A stretch of 64,000 nucleotides of DNA from Pagrus major. Lineage: Eukaryota > Chordata > Actinopteri > Spariformes > Sparidae. How positions within the stretch are numbered: position 1 is the stretch's first letter; each line of letters opens with the position of its first letter. Positions 21,739-43,902 of this stretch are shown one piece after another. Made by a program: the position numbers and the translations under genes. The stretch lies in assembly GCF_040436345.1 (NCBI RefSeq), contig NC_133233.1:10187381-10251380 (forward strand). The letters run 5' to 3'. The notes beneath the pieces were generated by a model that had not been told where the DNA came from, searched no databases, and worked only from the letters and a program-made list of their open reading frames with translations.

Positions 21739-24700
21739 ACCTGTTGTGCAAGAGTGGAGTGAACTGCAGCCCTGTAGTTTGTTACCCAACCCAAAAAATT
21801 GAATGTATGTATTGCTTAACCAGCCAACTGTCGGCAGTTAGATGATCAGCTCATAGTGAATGAGCGCATTCAGCTCTCCACTCATGCTGCCTTTATTTCA
21901 AAATGAGAGAGAGTAGTATAAGAGTGCGCTCCCTGTATTGGTTAATGTGGGTATTTAGTTGTGGTGTGACTATTTAAATGTGCTGTTTAATCATTCCAGG
22001 ATTTCTTAGCAGAAACCGGAAAGCACTACAGCGCTGAGCTGGAGTCTGTCGACTTCAAAACCAAAGCCGAGGCGGCCAGGGTCAACATCAATAGCTGGGT
22101 GGAGAAGCAGACGCAAGGTAGATCTCACATTTACTAATCATCAAACAACCAAAGCAGGTCCTGGTTTATAAAAAATGGCTAATCAAAAATGATCAAAGAG
22201 GTGGAGTGTGGGTGGAGCTGAAGCAAGCCTATTAATTAAACAAGCCTACCTAGCTGGAAGCTAACAAGCTAACTAATACTAACAAAGCTGTGTTCACACA
22301 TAAAGATTAGCAAATTTCGCCTCATGACTAAGCATGACTCCCGAAACAGCAAAAAGCGAACATGATGAAACAGAAAAACACAGCAAATGTTTAAAAGTAT
22401 AAACAGGAAGAGAGAAACTAAAGAGATTCAGTCATAAGCTACAAACATCTTTCTCTCAGATTTCCTGCACAGACATGAGTTGAGTATTGATTTGCAACAC
22501 ACTTGTTTGAGGGGGAGACGGGTGCTTGTTACAGGTTGGCCGCAGTCGTGAGATGTCCAGTGGGACGCGGACGGCGGCTTGGCTTATCAATCCTGTCACT
22601 CAAAAAGGCCACGCCTCTAATTACTAAGGCTTCAAGCCTTGATGATATTAAATGAGTGAATGATATAAGAATTATCCCCCCGTACAGTTGCCATGAAGAG
22701 ATAGATTAGGTATACAGACCAAAACCGTTTTTTGTAACAGGCTGTAAACTTGCTTATTTCTGCTGTAAAGTTAGGCATTTTAACGTGGACTATTTCAGGG
22801 ATTGACTCGCATTTGGAGCCAGCCTCAAGTGAACATTTGAGGAGCTGCAGTTCTGGGTACTCAGCCCTGGAGGATGGTTGCCGTTCTTGGATACAGAAGT
22901 TATCTAATGTCAGACAGACTTCTCTTATACATTAGTAGTCGGAAATGACCATTTGACTAATTTTGTTTTGTAGCAGCAGCAAAAGTTGAAGCATGACTTG
23001 TTAAAGTAAATTTCCCTTTCTTGACATTGCACATCCTGCAATGTGACTATTGCGCATACGCACATGAGATGAGATGTCGATGCTGAAATGTGTATTGCGC
23101 AGCCCTACTGTAGTCAAGCCTTCTCCATGAAAAAAATTATATCAGTGGAGCCCTTGTGTCTGCCATAGTACTGTACCTAATTCTATGTTATTCTAAAGTT
23201 CCTTTCTCTCAAAGTACTGACCCTTCTCCTTAAGCTGTTTCAGAGTTCACTGCAGCCTTGGTGCTATTGATTATTTGGTTATTTCCAGTGTCTCAAACAT
23301 CAAGTTTACTGGTAGAGACTGTTTGTTTCTTCATCCAGCAGACAAAAAGGGCATTGCCATTTGTGTACTGAAATCCTCCCCAGCCTCTGTGAATCCTCAG
23401 GGACCAGTCCTTGGTCCTTTGTTAATCTCTTTTCACATGTTGCAATCAGGTTACATACTTTAAGTCACAAGCGTTACATTGTTTTCTATATGTTTAGTTT
23501 CCCAGTTTAATTTCTATCCTATATCAAGCAACTACAACTTCTAGTATTTGTAAGAGAATAAGATACCAAATATTTACTGAATTTTTGATGAAAACGTTGC
23601 TAGAACCTGTTGATGATGGTGGTTTTGCTCATTACTGTTCACCAGATAAAATCAAGGACTTGTTGGCCCAGGGTGTTGTGGATAACATGACCAAGCTGGT
23701 ACTCGTCAATGCCATCTACTTCAAAGGCAACTGGGCCAAACAGTTCAAGGAGGAAGTTACTGAGGATGCTAAGTTCCGAATCAACAAGGTAACACAGCAC
23801 AAAGACAGCACTGAACGAAGAAACACAGGAACAAAAGCAGCATTCTGGGTTATTGAAATGATTTTGCTTGATAGTGCACAGTTTACATGAGGTCTGTAAT
23901 TCTGTAGCTGGCACTCTGATAGTAGACCTGTTGATTCAGCTAGGTCTAAATGTACAGCTTGAAAGTGATACTTGTCATAAAGACGCATCATGTTTGTAAT
24001 TCAATCTGCTGCAGCTTCACAGCATCATGTAGAAATAAAACCATTGGTGTGCAAACTGCACCAAACTGGGAAAGTCCACTTTGAGGACAGTACAAGTTAA
24101 TTAAAGTGGTTGCTAAAGGACAAGAGTAAGACAGGAAATGACTGACTTCTTTTCTTTTAGCCCTCAGATGCATTTAAAGACTGGGCGATATAAATATCTG
24201 TTTGGGAAAATTTCCATTTTCCATATACAGTGGAACAGGACCCCAGTCCCCCCCGCAGTGAACATCACTAGCTTAATCATGTGTCCATTAATGGCTATCT
24301 AGTGATATGAAACTATGAATGTGCTGATTAATTCAGCTCACAACTATGATATGTGTATAATATCATAAGTCGGACCTATAATGATGGAATTAAGCAGAAG
24401 GCCATACATGCTGTTTAGAGAGTGTCATTTCTGAGGGAATGAATGACTCCAAGAAAAGTGCTCGTTCTTTTTGCTGTTTTGGTTAGAATGACGCAAAGCC
24501 GGTGAAGATGATGAGACAGACAAGTGAATTCCGTTTCAACAATGTTCCTGAGGTCAACTGTAAGGTATGTCCATGTTTGTCTGCCATGAGATTTGATATT
24601 TGAATATTTTGTGAAGAGCTTTAAATGAAAAATGGTTGACAGATTAACCCAAAGAACTACTGGCCGCATTTTGGTGAGGAGTCAAACCATCAGGCTTATG

Positions 24701-25704
24701 GTTTTAAGGATAATTTCCAAAGCCGTAACTATTAAACTCATAAAAGCAGGGACTTTTTCAGATTGGTGTTTACTTTTTAAATGAAATAAAAATAAAAACA
24801 GAATGTTTCTGGACAGATCCTAGAGATGCCCTACAAAGGGAACGACCTCAGCATGCTCATCTTCTTGCCTAACGAGATAGAGGATGACACCACAGGCTTG
24901 GAGAAGGTAGAACAAATATACACACACAGTAAACAAATGCACAATTTTTAAGAGACAGACTAATAATTGAAATTGTATCCACACTAGCTGGAGAAGGCGC
25001 TGACCTATGAGAAATTTATGGAATGGACAGAAAAGATGCATGAAGAGGAGGTGGAGGTGAGCCTGCCTCGATTCAAGATGGAGGAGAAGTATGACCTAAA
25101 CGGTGTCCTGATCAGCATGGGCATGGTGGATGCTTTTAATCCTGCAATGAGTGACTTCTCTGGTGAGACATGTGTCATAAGTATCTGCTAAATAATTATT
25201 TCAAGAGCACAATGAGACGATTAAGAGACCTCCACTTACCTTATGGAAATCCAAACATCATCTGTTGACAATCTAAGAATAGATTAGAGAAGTGCAGTGA
25301 AAAGACACTCATATAAAAACATTATCCATCACCTGGCAAACAAAAATTAAAATGATTAATCTACCAAAAACAAAGTTTGCAAAACAAGCATGATGTAAAT
25401 TGAAACCACTCATGTAGTCTGCAGTATGTATTTACTGTGCGTGGAAAAGCAACAGACTCTCTCCTCTCTGCTGACAGGAATGTCTACCACCAACGACCTG
25501 TCCCTGACGAAAGTCGTCCACAAGGCCTTCGTGGAGGTCAACGAGGAGGGAACTGAGGCTGCTGCTGCCACTGCTCCCGTCATGATAGCCTTAAGCTTTA
25601 TACCTACTCCCATCTTCAAAGCAGACCACCCCTTTCTCTTCTTCATTCGACATAACGACACCAAGAGCATTCTCTTTGCTGGCCGGTTCTGCTCCCCTGA
25701 GTAA
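20305..25704 (+). CDS. serpinb1l: Serpin B1-like protein, gene 2 (start exon damaged or misassembled)
   Basis: Coding exons: 20305-20390 (partial), 21108-21203 (CD loop, 32 codons), 21546-21686, 22000-22117, 23646-23788, 24487-24564, 24817-24906, 24988-25162 and 25478-25704. From exon 3 to the stop the frame is open through every junction, giving 355 aa; with a normal start exon the protein would be about 414 aa. The start exon begins properly (acceptor [20 protein letters not shown]) but after codon 19 shows three copies of GCCACCTTCGCT, then 22 Cs, and the rest of the exon is missing. Hinge [10 protein letters not shown] is intact. By alignment P1 is Leu and P1' Ser (MIAL|SFIP), which suggests a chymotrypsin- or elastase-like target. 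Exon 9 is two codons shorter than in genes 1, 3 and 4. It is either a recent pseudogene or a good gene with an assembly fault in exon 2. Confidence 0.8.
20391..20412. repeat. Poly-C run inside gene 2 exon 2
   Basis: 22 Cs follow imperfect tandem copies of a 12-mer. It replaces about 115 bases that encode KKLSE through QMSE in the other paralogs. Confidence 0.95.
21687..21736. repeat. (GT)n microsatellite at the gene 2 exon 4 donor
   Basis: The GT run begins with the donor GT itself, so there are about 25 consecutive potential GT dinucleotides at this splice site. Confidence 0.95.
22118..23645 (+). other. Enlarged intron 5 of gene 2
   Basis: This intron is 1.5 kb against 316 bases in gene 1, so about 1.2 kb of extra DNA is present. 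I see no coding sequence or clean terminal repeats; short frames only. Material like AAGGCCACGCCTCTAATTAC near 22600 looks repetitive but I cannot name it. Confidence 0.45.
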
Positions 25705-26159
25705 GCAGACCTGTACGTCCTGAATGGATTATACAATGGGCCTCCTATAAGAGCAGGAGCCACAATCTCTTTTTAATTGTTTTGGTCATTTTGCATCTCA
25801 CTTTTGCCCAGTTGGCCTGTTCAGTAATCCATCCATGCTTATAGAGCATTGTGATTCAACCAGGAGAGGGACATATCTGTTGTAGCTACAATATAAAAGA
25901 CCTATTTCAAGACTAGTGTTACAACATTTAACATTTTCGCACTACAATGTCTACAAGTGACTAGACCTATGTTGTATATTTGGTTGTGGTGTGCACTCAT
26001 GTTTCCAACAATGTTCAAACCCTGAGAAATCCGTATTTTATTCAATTATTTGCAATTACACGATATGCATGCTAAATATGTGAGTGAAGACAGAAGAGTT
26101 ATGTCAGAATGTTATCGCTTCCATTAAATACAGACTGTTCCCCTTGCTTTAACAAACAG

Positions 26160-26165
26160 AATAAA
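26160..26165 (+). promoter_or_regulatory. serpinb1l: Polyadenylation signal AATAAA, gene 2
   Basis: Located about 460 bases after the stop, in the same GAATAAAG...GTGTGGTATGAATCA context as the signal of gene 1. Confidence 0.75.
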
Positions 26166-27079
26166 GTGTGGTATGAATCAATGTGTGTCATATTGGTGTT
26201 TCATTAATGAATCATTGTTTTACGGACGTAAATAGCAAGTTAACTATACAGGCGTACTTCAATGCCTCACATGCGCAATGTGATCACTTCAATTTACCCT
26301 TTATAGGTCCCGCCCATTTTTTCTCTGTTGTCCAATAACAGTCAAGCAAGTTTAGTACCTCGGACAACTTCAACATTTACTGTTAAATTTAAATTACTTA
26401 AGGTATGACTATCTACCTTATTTCCAACTGAAATATGGAGCTACAGATGGAGCACAGCCAGTTTCTGATTTTTTTGTGCAAGACGTCTGGTCAAGCACAG
26501 GACACAAGCACTTGTGGAACTTCCATTCAATATCATTTTCATGAAACTGCCCATATTTGAAATCTACACAGCTCATGTGAAATATTGTCAGAAGTGAAGT
26601 GTGGTGCTTGAACTTTTCTGCTTTGTAGTTTGCCATCGGATAGTCTAAAGAGATGCAATGCATTTTTGGGGCACCTGAGTATGTGCAGTAAGCTGACGCC
26701 GTATAATTATAAATTCTTCTTGCATACACAAAATTCAAGTACAAACACACCACATACTCAATATGACATCATCGTCAATATGAATTGACGTGTGGAACAA
26801 AAACAGGAAGTTGACCAACTTTTAAAAAAATAAATAAAAATGATGGATAATAGAATCTGGGAGGCATGTGTCCTCTTCCAAGCTTGGTTTATAAGAGCAG
26901 TGAGGCTCCTATCAACCCTGCTTTCATTTGCATGTGACTGGGAAACTTCCCAGCCAGCCTCTTGTCTTCAGGATCTGTTAAACTGTCACCAATTCCACCT
27001 CTTCAGACATGGCCTAGAGTTCACAAAGAACTGCTCACTCGGGGCCTAGGACCCCAGGGTGCCGTGGCCTGTGTAGATG

Positions 27080-27250
27080 CTAATTTACATTCCATTCGAT
27101 TCCATTCCATTCGATTCAATTCCATTCAATTCAATTCAATTCAATTCAATTCAAAAAACTTTATTCGTCCCCAGGGGGCAATTCAAGGCAAGGCACGTGG
27201 AGCAGTTGTACACAACACTTAACAGATATACAACACAACACAGAACAGTC
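27080..27250 (-). mobile_element. LINE 3'-tail type repeat with a CATTC/AATTC run
   Basis: Imperfect pentamer repeats lead into AAACTTTATTCGTCCCCAGGGGGCAATTC, which on the minus strand is the familiar fish tail with CCCCTGGGGACGAATAAAG. A plus-strand cousin occurs near 45050. No reverse transcriptase part is attached. Assignment to Rex-like LINEs is from memory. Confidence 0.5.
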
Positions 27251-27689
27251 AGCTAGTTAAAATAAAAATAAAAAATATAAAAAAGGTATAAAATATAAAA
27301 AGGTATGAATAGAATAAAGGGATATAAGCAGTATCTACATGCCTGTCTGGTAATTAACACTACTGTCCTCTTCATCCAAGAGCAGAGGGAACAATCCTTG
27401 GACAATAGTGTGTTCATTTTGATTCCTGGTTTCATTTCACTGTGCCCATTCAAATATACCAATATATCAATAAATGGATTTATCTAATGCTTATGACTTG
27501 CCACTCATAACATTTCAAACCTGAATTAATAATGTTTATCAGGCACTTCCTAATATGTATTATATTGTTAATTCATCATTGAGAAGCTTAGAGTGCCACC
27601 ATGTCAAATCTGTAAACCTCTTAACAGACATTGATAATGATTTAATAATATTTAAATTAAATGAAAGTTTGATATCTGAAAAGGACACA

Positions 27690-28190
27690 GGGCAGGAGTG
27701 AAGGGTCACCTCTGATGACATCACACGGCGCCTCCCAGTCTCAAGACTCCTTTAAAGAAAGGATAGCTAAGAAGCAAGAAGGTACAGCCAAGAGCCTCAA
27801 ATCTACATGAATTCTCTTGACCCCCACGGTAGGGGCACCGGCCCCCGCCTGGACCTCAGCTGCATGCTGGCAACAAGAGCATGCATGGTGAAAAGAACTC
27901 CGAGGCCAGATGTCCGCTGCACCTTTGTGTCCTGCCTCCACAAAGTCAGGAATGAAGAAACTAAAGACTGCCTGCACAACTTTTAAAAGGGTGCATGGAA
28001 CAGAGAGAGACGGATGTAGGACCCCCACAGCAGCAAAGGCCGACTGGAGGATCGCCGCAACACCTCCTACCTGTTCATCCTCATCAGACATAACGTCTCC
28101 TCCTTCCCCTGCAGCCTCGTCAAGTTTAACAAACTTTCCAAGGGTTGCATAAGGTTGATGGTTTACAGATTTAATAAATACTCTCAATAC
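27690..28190. other. GC-rich unexplained block with open frames on both strands
   Basis: Base composition rises sharply here within AT-rich DNA. The minus strand has an open frame of 148 codons (27741-28187) and the plus strand one of 80 codons (27910-28152). Plus-strand text near 28061 reads TACCTGTTCATCCTCATCAG then ACATAACG, faintly like the serpin exon 10 word for FLFFIRHN, but the rest does not follow. I recognise no family. It may be a decayed exon or retrocopy. Confidence 0.3.
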
Positions 28191-28318
28191 TCAATACAAA
28201 CACAGTCTGTTTTAATGTTCCTCCGTTCAGGGTTCTATTGTGTTGTTGAACACAGCTCCATTTGCATCTGCTCTAAACGCCCAAACCTCTTTGTGTCTCA
28301 TCACCGTAGTTTAGTTTA

Positions 28319-28353
28319 TGTGTTGTTGTTGCTGTTGTTGTTGTTGTTGTTGT
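28319..28353. repeat. (TTG)n microsatellite
   Basis: Eleven or so TTG/CTG units in intergenic DNA. Confidence 0.9.
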
Positions 28354-28499
28354 CAGGTCTTTTTAGTAAATACATGTTTGACTATAAAGTCGTTGTTTGT
28401 GGTTTCTGTACATTTTACAATTCGGTCACTGAGCGCATTCCGATTTTGCCAACGCTTTACTTAAATTACAATTAATTATTTCCCCTAAATTAATATGTG

Positions 28500-30400
28500 T
28501 TAATAGACCCACTCTTGTGTGATCAGCAAGAGGTTTGACTGTGTTATTGTACTGAATATGAGGTCATATCGCTGGTTGAGAGACTAACAGTAGTCTGTAT
28601 AATAACCTTTATTTACAGAGTATTAATACTAAAATTACTAAACCTCCAAAAGCAACACTTGATACCCTGACCATGTGGAAGGCGTTGTGTTTATTCCTGT
28701 CCCAAAAACGAAGACAAATTTTGTCCAATGTAAAGAGTGGATAAGGTTGTGCGGTAGACCTTACCATCAGCTGAACATCAACACCATTACCACTAGTTGT
28801 CCAAAGGTAACATTACAATGAACAATCACGTTATATTGATGCCACAAGTTTCATGGACACATCACATTATGCAGAGTCACATCTTAGGTGAGCCAATGTT
28901 CATAAAATGCTAGTTAAAGTACAACAGTCAGTGCCATGGTCTGTCATGTTAGTCAGGAATAAATAGATACACATACACAATACAACTTCATTCATCTCAA
29001 GAAGGAGTAAAGGGGACATACCCAGCAGTGTGTGGCTTCTCTTGTTTTCCTTTTAGACCGGAATGACTTGACCTTAATGTGCATTGTGTTCATAAAACGT
29101 AACATTGTGAATATATCCTTCCATCATGTTCTGTCTCCGGTGAGTGGCAGTTTCTTTATAGTTGTTTAAAAAAAAGCAATAAATAGTAACTGTGACCAGC
29201 AAGTACACATAGACTGAACTAATCTGTTTCACTACATCGGTGAGAACCCAAAACAAAGCGATTTTGCTACAAAATTAATTACAAAAACATTTGGCAGCAA
29301 ACACGTCACATGAAATGAACCTTTTTTTGCATCAATCGGGAGCTTTTGATCTTTTGACTGTGACTGTAGCTTCCCTTGCCATCAATAATAAGAAGTCTCC
29401 AAACGGGTCTAATGATTTTTTCTGGGAAACTAAAATTAAAAAACATAAACAAAAAATTTAAGTATTTGACACTATAAACATGTCCTTACATTTCTACTGA
29501 AATGTAGACTTGTAGACTAGACTTGGTCAGCCTCCTTGTCTCTCTGATATCCATAGGCTGTTTTACCATAACCGCAAAACTAGGCAATTGCTTGGGGCCT
29601 CCTCTGCTAGGGGGCCTCGGGTCTTGTGGATTTAAATTTGTATCATTATTATTATTTTTAACATAAACAATAGTTTCCTCTCTTGTCCTTTCAAATGACT
29701 GATGATATGCAGCTACTGTAATAAATAGAAATAACTGTCTACATGTAAATCAATCCACATTTCACATTTAATGGACTATTCCACCTTTGCATGCTGGGAT
29801 GCTGCATTTGGACAGTCACTAACATTAGTGAAGCGATTATTTTGAAAGTGGATCTGAGAAAATCCAGCAGCCACAATTACAACAACACCGGCATCACAGA
29901 GCAGCCACCTGAGCAGTGACAGTGACAGCTGCAAATCAGTGGGTGAGACTTTGCTCCTTAGTGAAGACCCCACACTGTGGCCAGTTAAATTGAAATATAA
30001 AGAGAGAATTGAAATTGTAAAAAAAAAAAGAAAAAAAAAGGCCCCATACAAATAAGAGATATCCAGTTACCTAGCAATACAGACATGAGCCCAAGAAGGT
30101 TTATAAAAGAAAACAGAGAGAAAATAACAAGGAAGTGGCTAATGTATTCAGTCAGGGCAGATGCTGCATTTTGTTGTAGCTGTTGTGTCTGCCCTGCTGA
30201 TATTAACGTTATTATTTATACACACACTCCTCTACCAGGTAATAAAAAGTGCCAGACTGACCAAAGTACATGTGGAAAACTACTCCCGCTAGTTTCTCGT
30301 GTTAGAACTCATTGGCCACTGATACATATCAGTGACATCTCAGAACTCAGAAGATCGTTGACCAAAGGTTTTTGGGCATGTCAGGTAGTAAATACAATCA
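28500..30400. other. Intergenic DNA before gene 3, no gene seen
   Basis: About 130 bases at 29140-29270 recur, diverged, at 31680-31820 inside gene 3 intron 2 (shared words GAGTGGCAGTTTCTT/GAGTGACAGTTTCTT and CAATAAATAGTAACTGTG), so a dispersed repeat is present. A purine-rich run lies at 30018-30040. Confidence 0.45.
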
Positions 30401-30419
30401 GCTGGCTCAAACATAAGTC

Positions 30420-30471
30420 TGCCTGTAACAGTAAGGATTCTGATCACTTGAAGACCTTCGGCAGTCAGTCA
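30420..30471 (+). promoter_or_regulatory. serpinb1l: Candidate non-coding exon 1 of gene 3
   Basis: GATTCTGATCACTTGAAGACCTTC then AGTCAGTCA and the donor GTGAGTAG (30472) line up with the candidate leader of gene 4 at 42993-43035. The 5' limit is unknown. Confidence 0.45.
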
Positions 30472-30952
30472 GTGAGTAGAGGGTTTGGTTATGATTGTTG
30501 TGGATTTAAGGCGTGACAGCAGTCATTTGATGATCTAGGAAACACACAAATATTTTCCACTATATTGCTACCAAACAGGTGAGTTCTCAAAAAGTTTCAG
30601 TGTGATATTTATGTTTTTGAATCTGGTTGACTTTATGTCTGGTAACGGAAGAGCCTGTGTTTTCCAGCATAATTCTGTTATGTTAGAATATTTATCAGTT
30701 CCTGTTGTTGAATGTAGGTACAGTGAAGGATCAAATGGGAAACAACATCATGGGATTAACATCATCTTTGAATGGTATGTTCACAAAGACTTACCAACAT
30801 ATCCTGCGTAGTATGTCCTTAAATCAGAATTACAGGTCTATTTATTATTTCAATGTTCCAAGGAGAAAGTGAAACTTCACATAATGGGTTCTCACATGCA
30901 GGTTGTAGTGTAATGATTCATGCTCATCATTCTTTTCTTGGCATCAGACACA

Positions 30953-40126
<9,174 letters not shown>

Positions 40127-40380
40127 GAGCAGTGTGACTCAACTGGTTTCATTCTGACCACTTCACCCTCACATTAACATGCAGAACTATAAAGCAGAAA
40201 GAGTCCCATTTATTGGCCAGAGTCCGTTACTTGCAGGTGTGCTTGTGCTAAAGTCCATATCCATATTTTCCTGATGGAAATGACTTTGGAATATAAATTT
40301 ATGAGTATAATGAAAGATGATTTTGTCCGCTAATGAATACAAAGTATTGAGACAATATATGCCTGTGCTTGCATTAAGGG

Positions 40381-40386
40381 AATAAA
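40381..40386 (+). promoter_or_regulatory. serpinb1l: Polyadenylation signal AATAAA, gene 3
   Basis: Located 255 bases after the gene 3 stop, in context GGGAATAAAGGAGTTTGG, similar to the signals of genes 1 and 2. Confidence 0.7.
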
Positions 40387-40885
40387 GGAGTTTGGTTTGA
40401 AAAACACTGTGCCATGTTTTCGTTTAATTACCAAGTAAGACCAGTTGAAGGAGCTGATGATTTCACCTAATGTTTTGGGGATTTGTAATGGTGTTTTAGG
40501 TCATTTGATCAAGCAGTTGAGAAAAAATGCATATCAGTCAAGACAGCAAACATTTGTCTGGGTGTAAGCACCTTTTATGAAGCTGAGTCTATGAGTGAAT
40601 CCACGGTGGAAAACTGATAAAGGGGCATGGGCTGGGAAATAGATTTACAAGCTCTATGTCTATGTCCCTTACCGCTTTTTAAATGGCTGATTCTGTCCCC
40701 ATCTCTTTTTAAAACCATAATTAGTCAAAAAATTTCTGAAAATAGCTTGCACAAAGAAACCTTAATGGGTAACTCCACCAATTTGCCACTTTAAAGTGTG
40801 TTTACAGGAAAAAGTAGTATAAATCATTTTGAAGCTCCAGAGGAAGCCACATGTAACCTGATAAATTGCCTCCAGTGTTGTTATT

Positions 40886-41055
40886 CAGTGGCTAAATTGC
40901 ATTGTGGGTAACATAAGCACCAGGTTTTGAAAAGCAGTCCACTGCTCTAGAATTTCACAGCATAACCAGACATATTGCCTTTTTATTCCCCACATTAATC
41001 TTCCTTCTCAAAACCTGGTGCCCAGATTACCCACAATGCAATTTAGCCACTGGAG
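40886..41055. mobile_element. Hairpin MITE
   Basis: Arms AGTGGCTAAATTGCATTGTG plus GGTAA...CACCAGGTTTTGA and their near-perfect complement at 41009-41052 fold into a long hairpin with a loop of about 75 bases. No coding content. Confidence 0.75.
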
Positions 41056-42480
41056 GTAATTCATGTGATGGCCCAAAAAAGATAGTGACTTACAGAGCTG
41101 CTTGCTGAAGTAGTAAAAGATGTGTAGCTAACTTTGTCTGGGCTTGAATAACCTATAGCGTTGTGCTTGGAATGAGTCATGAATTCTTGTGAAGTCTTTG
41201 TTGCTCCATTGATAAAAAAAAGTTGGCATTGTGACTGCTATTTGTGCGTTCAGTGATTAGCCAATTTCAACTCCCAGTTATGCAAGTTTTTTTCTGTTGA
41301 AATTATCAGTAATAAACTCACTCACAGCTTTCTCAATTTTGGCCCAATAAGTTGTGTTGAATGCAACATGGCTCCACATAGTAAAGAATTACCTAAACAA
41401 TAATAATAATAAAAAAACATATTGTAAGACTTCATAAAGAAGGGAGAGGGTACATTAGCATCAGTAGGCTACTACACAGAAGCAGTGATACAGTTGCAGC
41501 AATGGGTAGGAGGTATAGGAAGAGCCAAACTTCCTATAACAAGAGGATGCTCTTGACACTGACACTTCGCTTAAACAATTCACTATTTGTGCAATCTTGT
41601 GTTGAAAACAGACGGACAGTGCCTCTGACTTGGCACAAGTATGATCTGTGGAAACTGGTGTTTCATTCACTACTGCAGCTGTGTTTTCCCGATGAAGAAT
41701 GTAGTCATACAGTATGAAACTAGAGCAGGAATACCCTCCTGTTTCCAGGGCTATTTACTACGTAATAACTTACATCAAACGTTCTTACAGCCCAATCCCT
41801 AATGCATACCTGTGTCATGGTGCAATTAATGCTGGAGAAATGGTTTGTTGTCATGTCATGTGAATAGGCCTTATACAGCCACTGACAGGTCACGACATAT
41901 ACTCTCCTACCATAGTTGTCCCTGACTTACTAACAACTTTATAACAACAGATGAGCTTTATGTACAGTGGAGACGCTCCATAACAAAGTGTGGAGGAGCA
42001 CAGAAATCTAGGTCCTATACACATGCAGCATCAGTCACTTTTAATCCACAGTCACTTCAGTACAAATGTCTGATCAACAAGTAAACACATGCATGTAATA
42101 ATTGTGATAATAATTCATGTGATGACCCAAAAAAGATAGTGACTTACAGAGCTGTTTGCTGAAGTAGTAAAAAATGTGTAGCTAACTTTGTCTGGGATTG
42201 AATAACCTGTGACCTTGTGCTTGGAATGAGTGATGAAATCTTGTGAAGTCTTTGTTGCTCCAATGTTAAAAAAGTCGGCATGGTGACTGGTACTTTCAGT
42301 GATTCAGTGATTAGCCAATTTCAACTCCCAGTTTTGCAAGTTTTTTTCTGTAGAAATTATCAGAAATAAACTCACTCACTCACAAAAGTGACTAAGCCTG
42401 TGATTTCCAGTTAAGACAAATCGAACAAGGTTATATAAAGTTCACAACTTTCTCAATTTTGGCCCAATAAGTTGTGTCGA
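41052..42480. repeat. Direct duplication of a ~310-bp block (41052-41365 and 42111-42480)
   Basis: Both copies start TAATTCATGTGATG, run through GATAGTGACTTACAGAGCTG and end TTTTGGCCCAATAAGTTGTG. The second copy has about 55 extra bases near 42380. The copies lie in the same orientation about 1.06 kb apart. No coding content. Confidence 0.75.
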
Positions 42481-42613
42481 AACTGGTGAAAAAAGTTTTG
42501 CCAGGATAATCTTTCCTTATTCCTTTCTTATTTTTTTAAAATCACGTTTTCAAAGATGGAAAAAAATTAAGGAACTTAAATAGCCTATCCTGGCAAAACT
42601 TTTTTCACCAGTT
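42481..42613. mobile_element. Short MITE with 28-bp inverted repeats
   Basis: AACTGGTGAAAAAAGTTTTG then CCAGGATA is matched by an exact complement at 42586-42613. Length is 133 bp. It sits exactly at the end of the second copy of the duplicated block and is absent from the end of the first copy. Confidence 0.85.
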
Positions 42614-42992
42614 CTCAAGTCATAAACACAGAAAAAATATCCTCACATACTCCTCAGGGCTTCCTTAGAAAAACTGTATCTAACAATAAAACAGTAAGAC
42701 TGGAACAGTCATCATGGAAGTAACATTATTAAAATGCCTGGAAGCTTGATTAACGGTATTTACAAAGCCAATCAGTGTTTGGTCATTTTGACGCTTTGCA
42801 AGCCGCACAACTTTGGTTAATTTGTTATTACAGTAGCCTATCAATAACCGAGAAAAAAAAGCGAGTACAAGCTAGTTTTATCCGCTCGGCTTCCGTACAA
42901 TGACACAGGAGAACACGGAAGCTCATCACAAGGTTTTCGGGGCGTGTCGGCTCGGAAATAATAAAACTGATGCTTCCAACAGAAGCGACCTA

Positions 42993-43035
42993 AAGACTCC
43001 TGATCTCTGAAGGACCTCAAGGCAAGTGTCAGTCA
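42993..43035 (+). promoter_or_regulatory. serpinb1l: Candidate non-coding exon 1 of gene 4
   Basis: GACTCCTGATCTCTGAAGGAC then GTGTCAGTCA ends in the donor GTAAGTAG (43036). It aligns with the leader of gene 3. The upstream 150 bases are richer in G+C and CpG than the surroundings (for instance TTCGGGGCGTGTCGGCTCGG near 42937), which suits a promoter. Confidence 0.5.
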
Positions 43036-43902
43036 GTAAGTAGATGATGAATCTCATTCAGTGTGTGACGGAGGGATTTGATTATTAGGTTTGTTGACAG
43101 TTGTTGTAACAGCAGTAAGCAGGCTAAAAGCACACTGGTTCTTGAATCAGTTTTACTGGTTACACAGAAAAGGCGTTTTACTCCAGGTGAAAGGCCTGGT
43201 TTGACAGTCTTTGAACCTGGTTCATTCATAGTCAGGCGTTATGTAAAGTGTATCTCAGTGGTAGTATATGTCACTTTAAATATAAAGTAATATGAGTAAT
43301 TCATTCAGAATGACACGTAGTTCCCTTGTGTTATCCAAGAGCGACACAAACTCTTTCAGTTGTTTTCTATATATACTATATATATTATATTATATATATA
43401 TTATACTATACTTCATTAAAAAAAACGCAAGTTTAATATTTTCTTGGATGTGTGATATTTTGTTAATATATTTACAATCTGTTGCTAAATTTGCAGCCAA
43501 AAAAAAAACATTAATCATGCAGCTAATTTCATAATAATAACATAACAACCACTACTTTACTTTGTTATTGCTAATTAGGTTAGGGAAGGTGAGCAGGTTG
43601 TTTTAGAAGATATATTAAATTAACCCTGCTTGGTTTTTAATGTTTGCCGAACTAAAGACTGAATCTTAGGTGTTTAGAAATGTTCTTATTATATCGTCTG
43701 TCATGTATTAATATTCAGAGACAATCAGTGTAATATAGTGTAAAAAAAAAACAACTTTTCAGTGGAGATGGCACAAAGAGAAAAAGTGAGATACTAATCA
43801 GATAAAGGGATAAAAGTGCTATTAAAAGTTGAAATTTTAGAATGGTTATTAAAAATATTTATGTAATAATTAGTGCCCTGCCCTCCCTTCTTTACAGGCA
43901 CA

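Noticed and set aside
28061-28110. Possible serpin last-exon remnant in the GC-rich block
   Set aside because: Only one short word resembles FLFFIRHN; hinge and flanking residues are absent, so the match may be chance.
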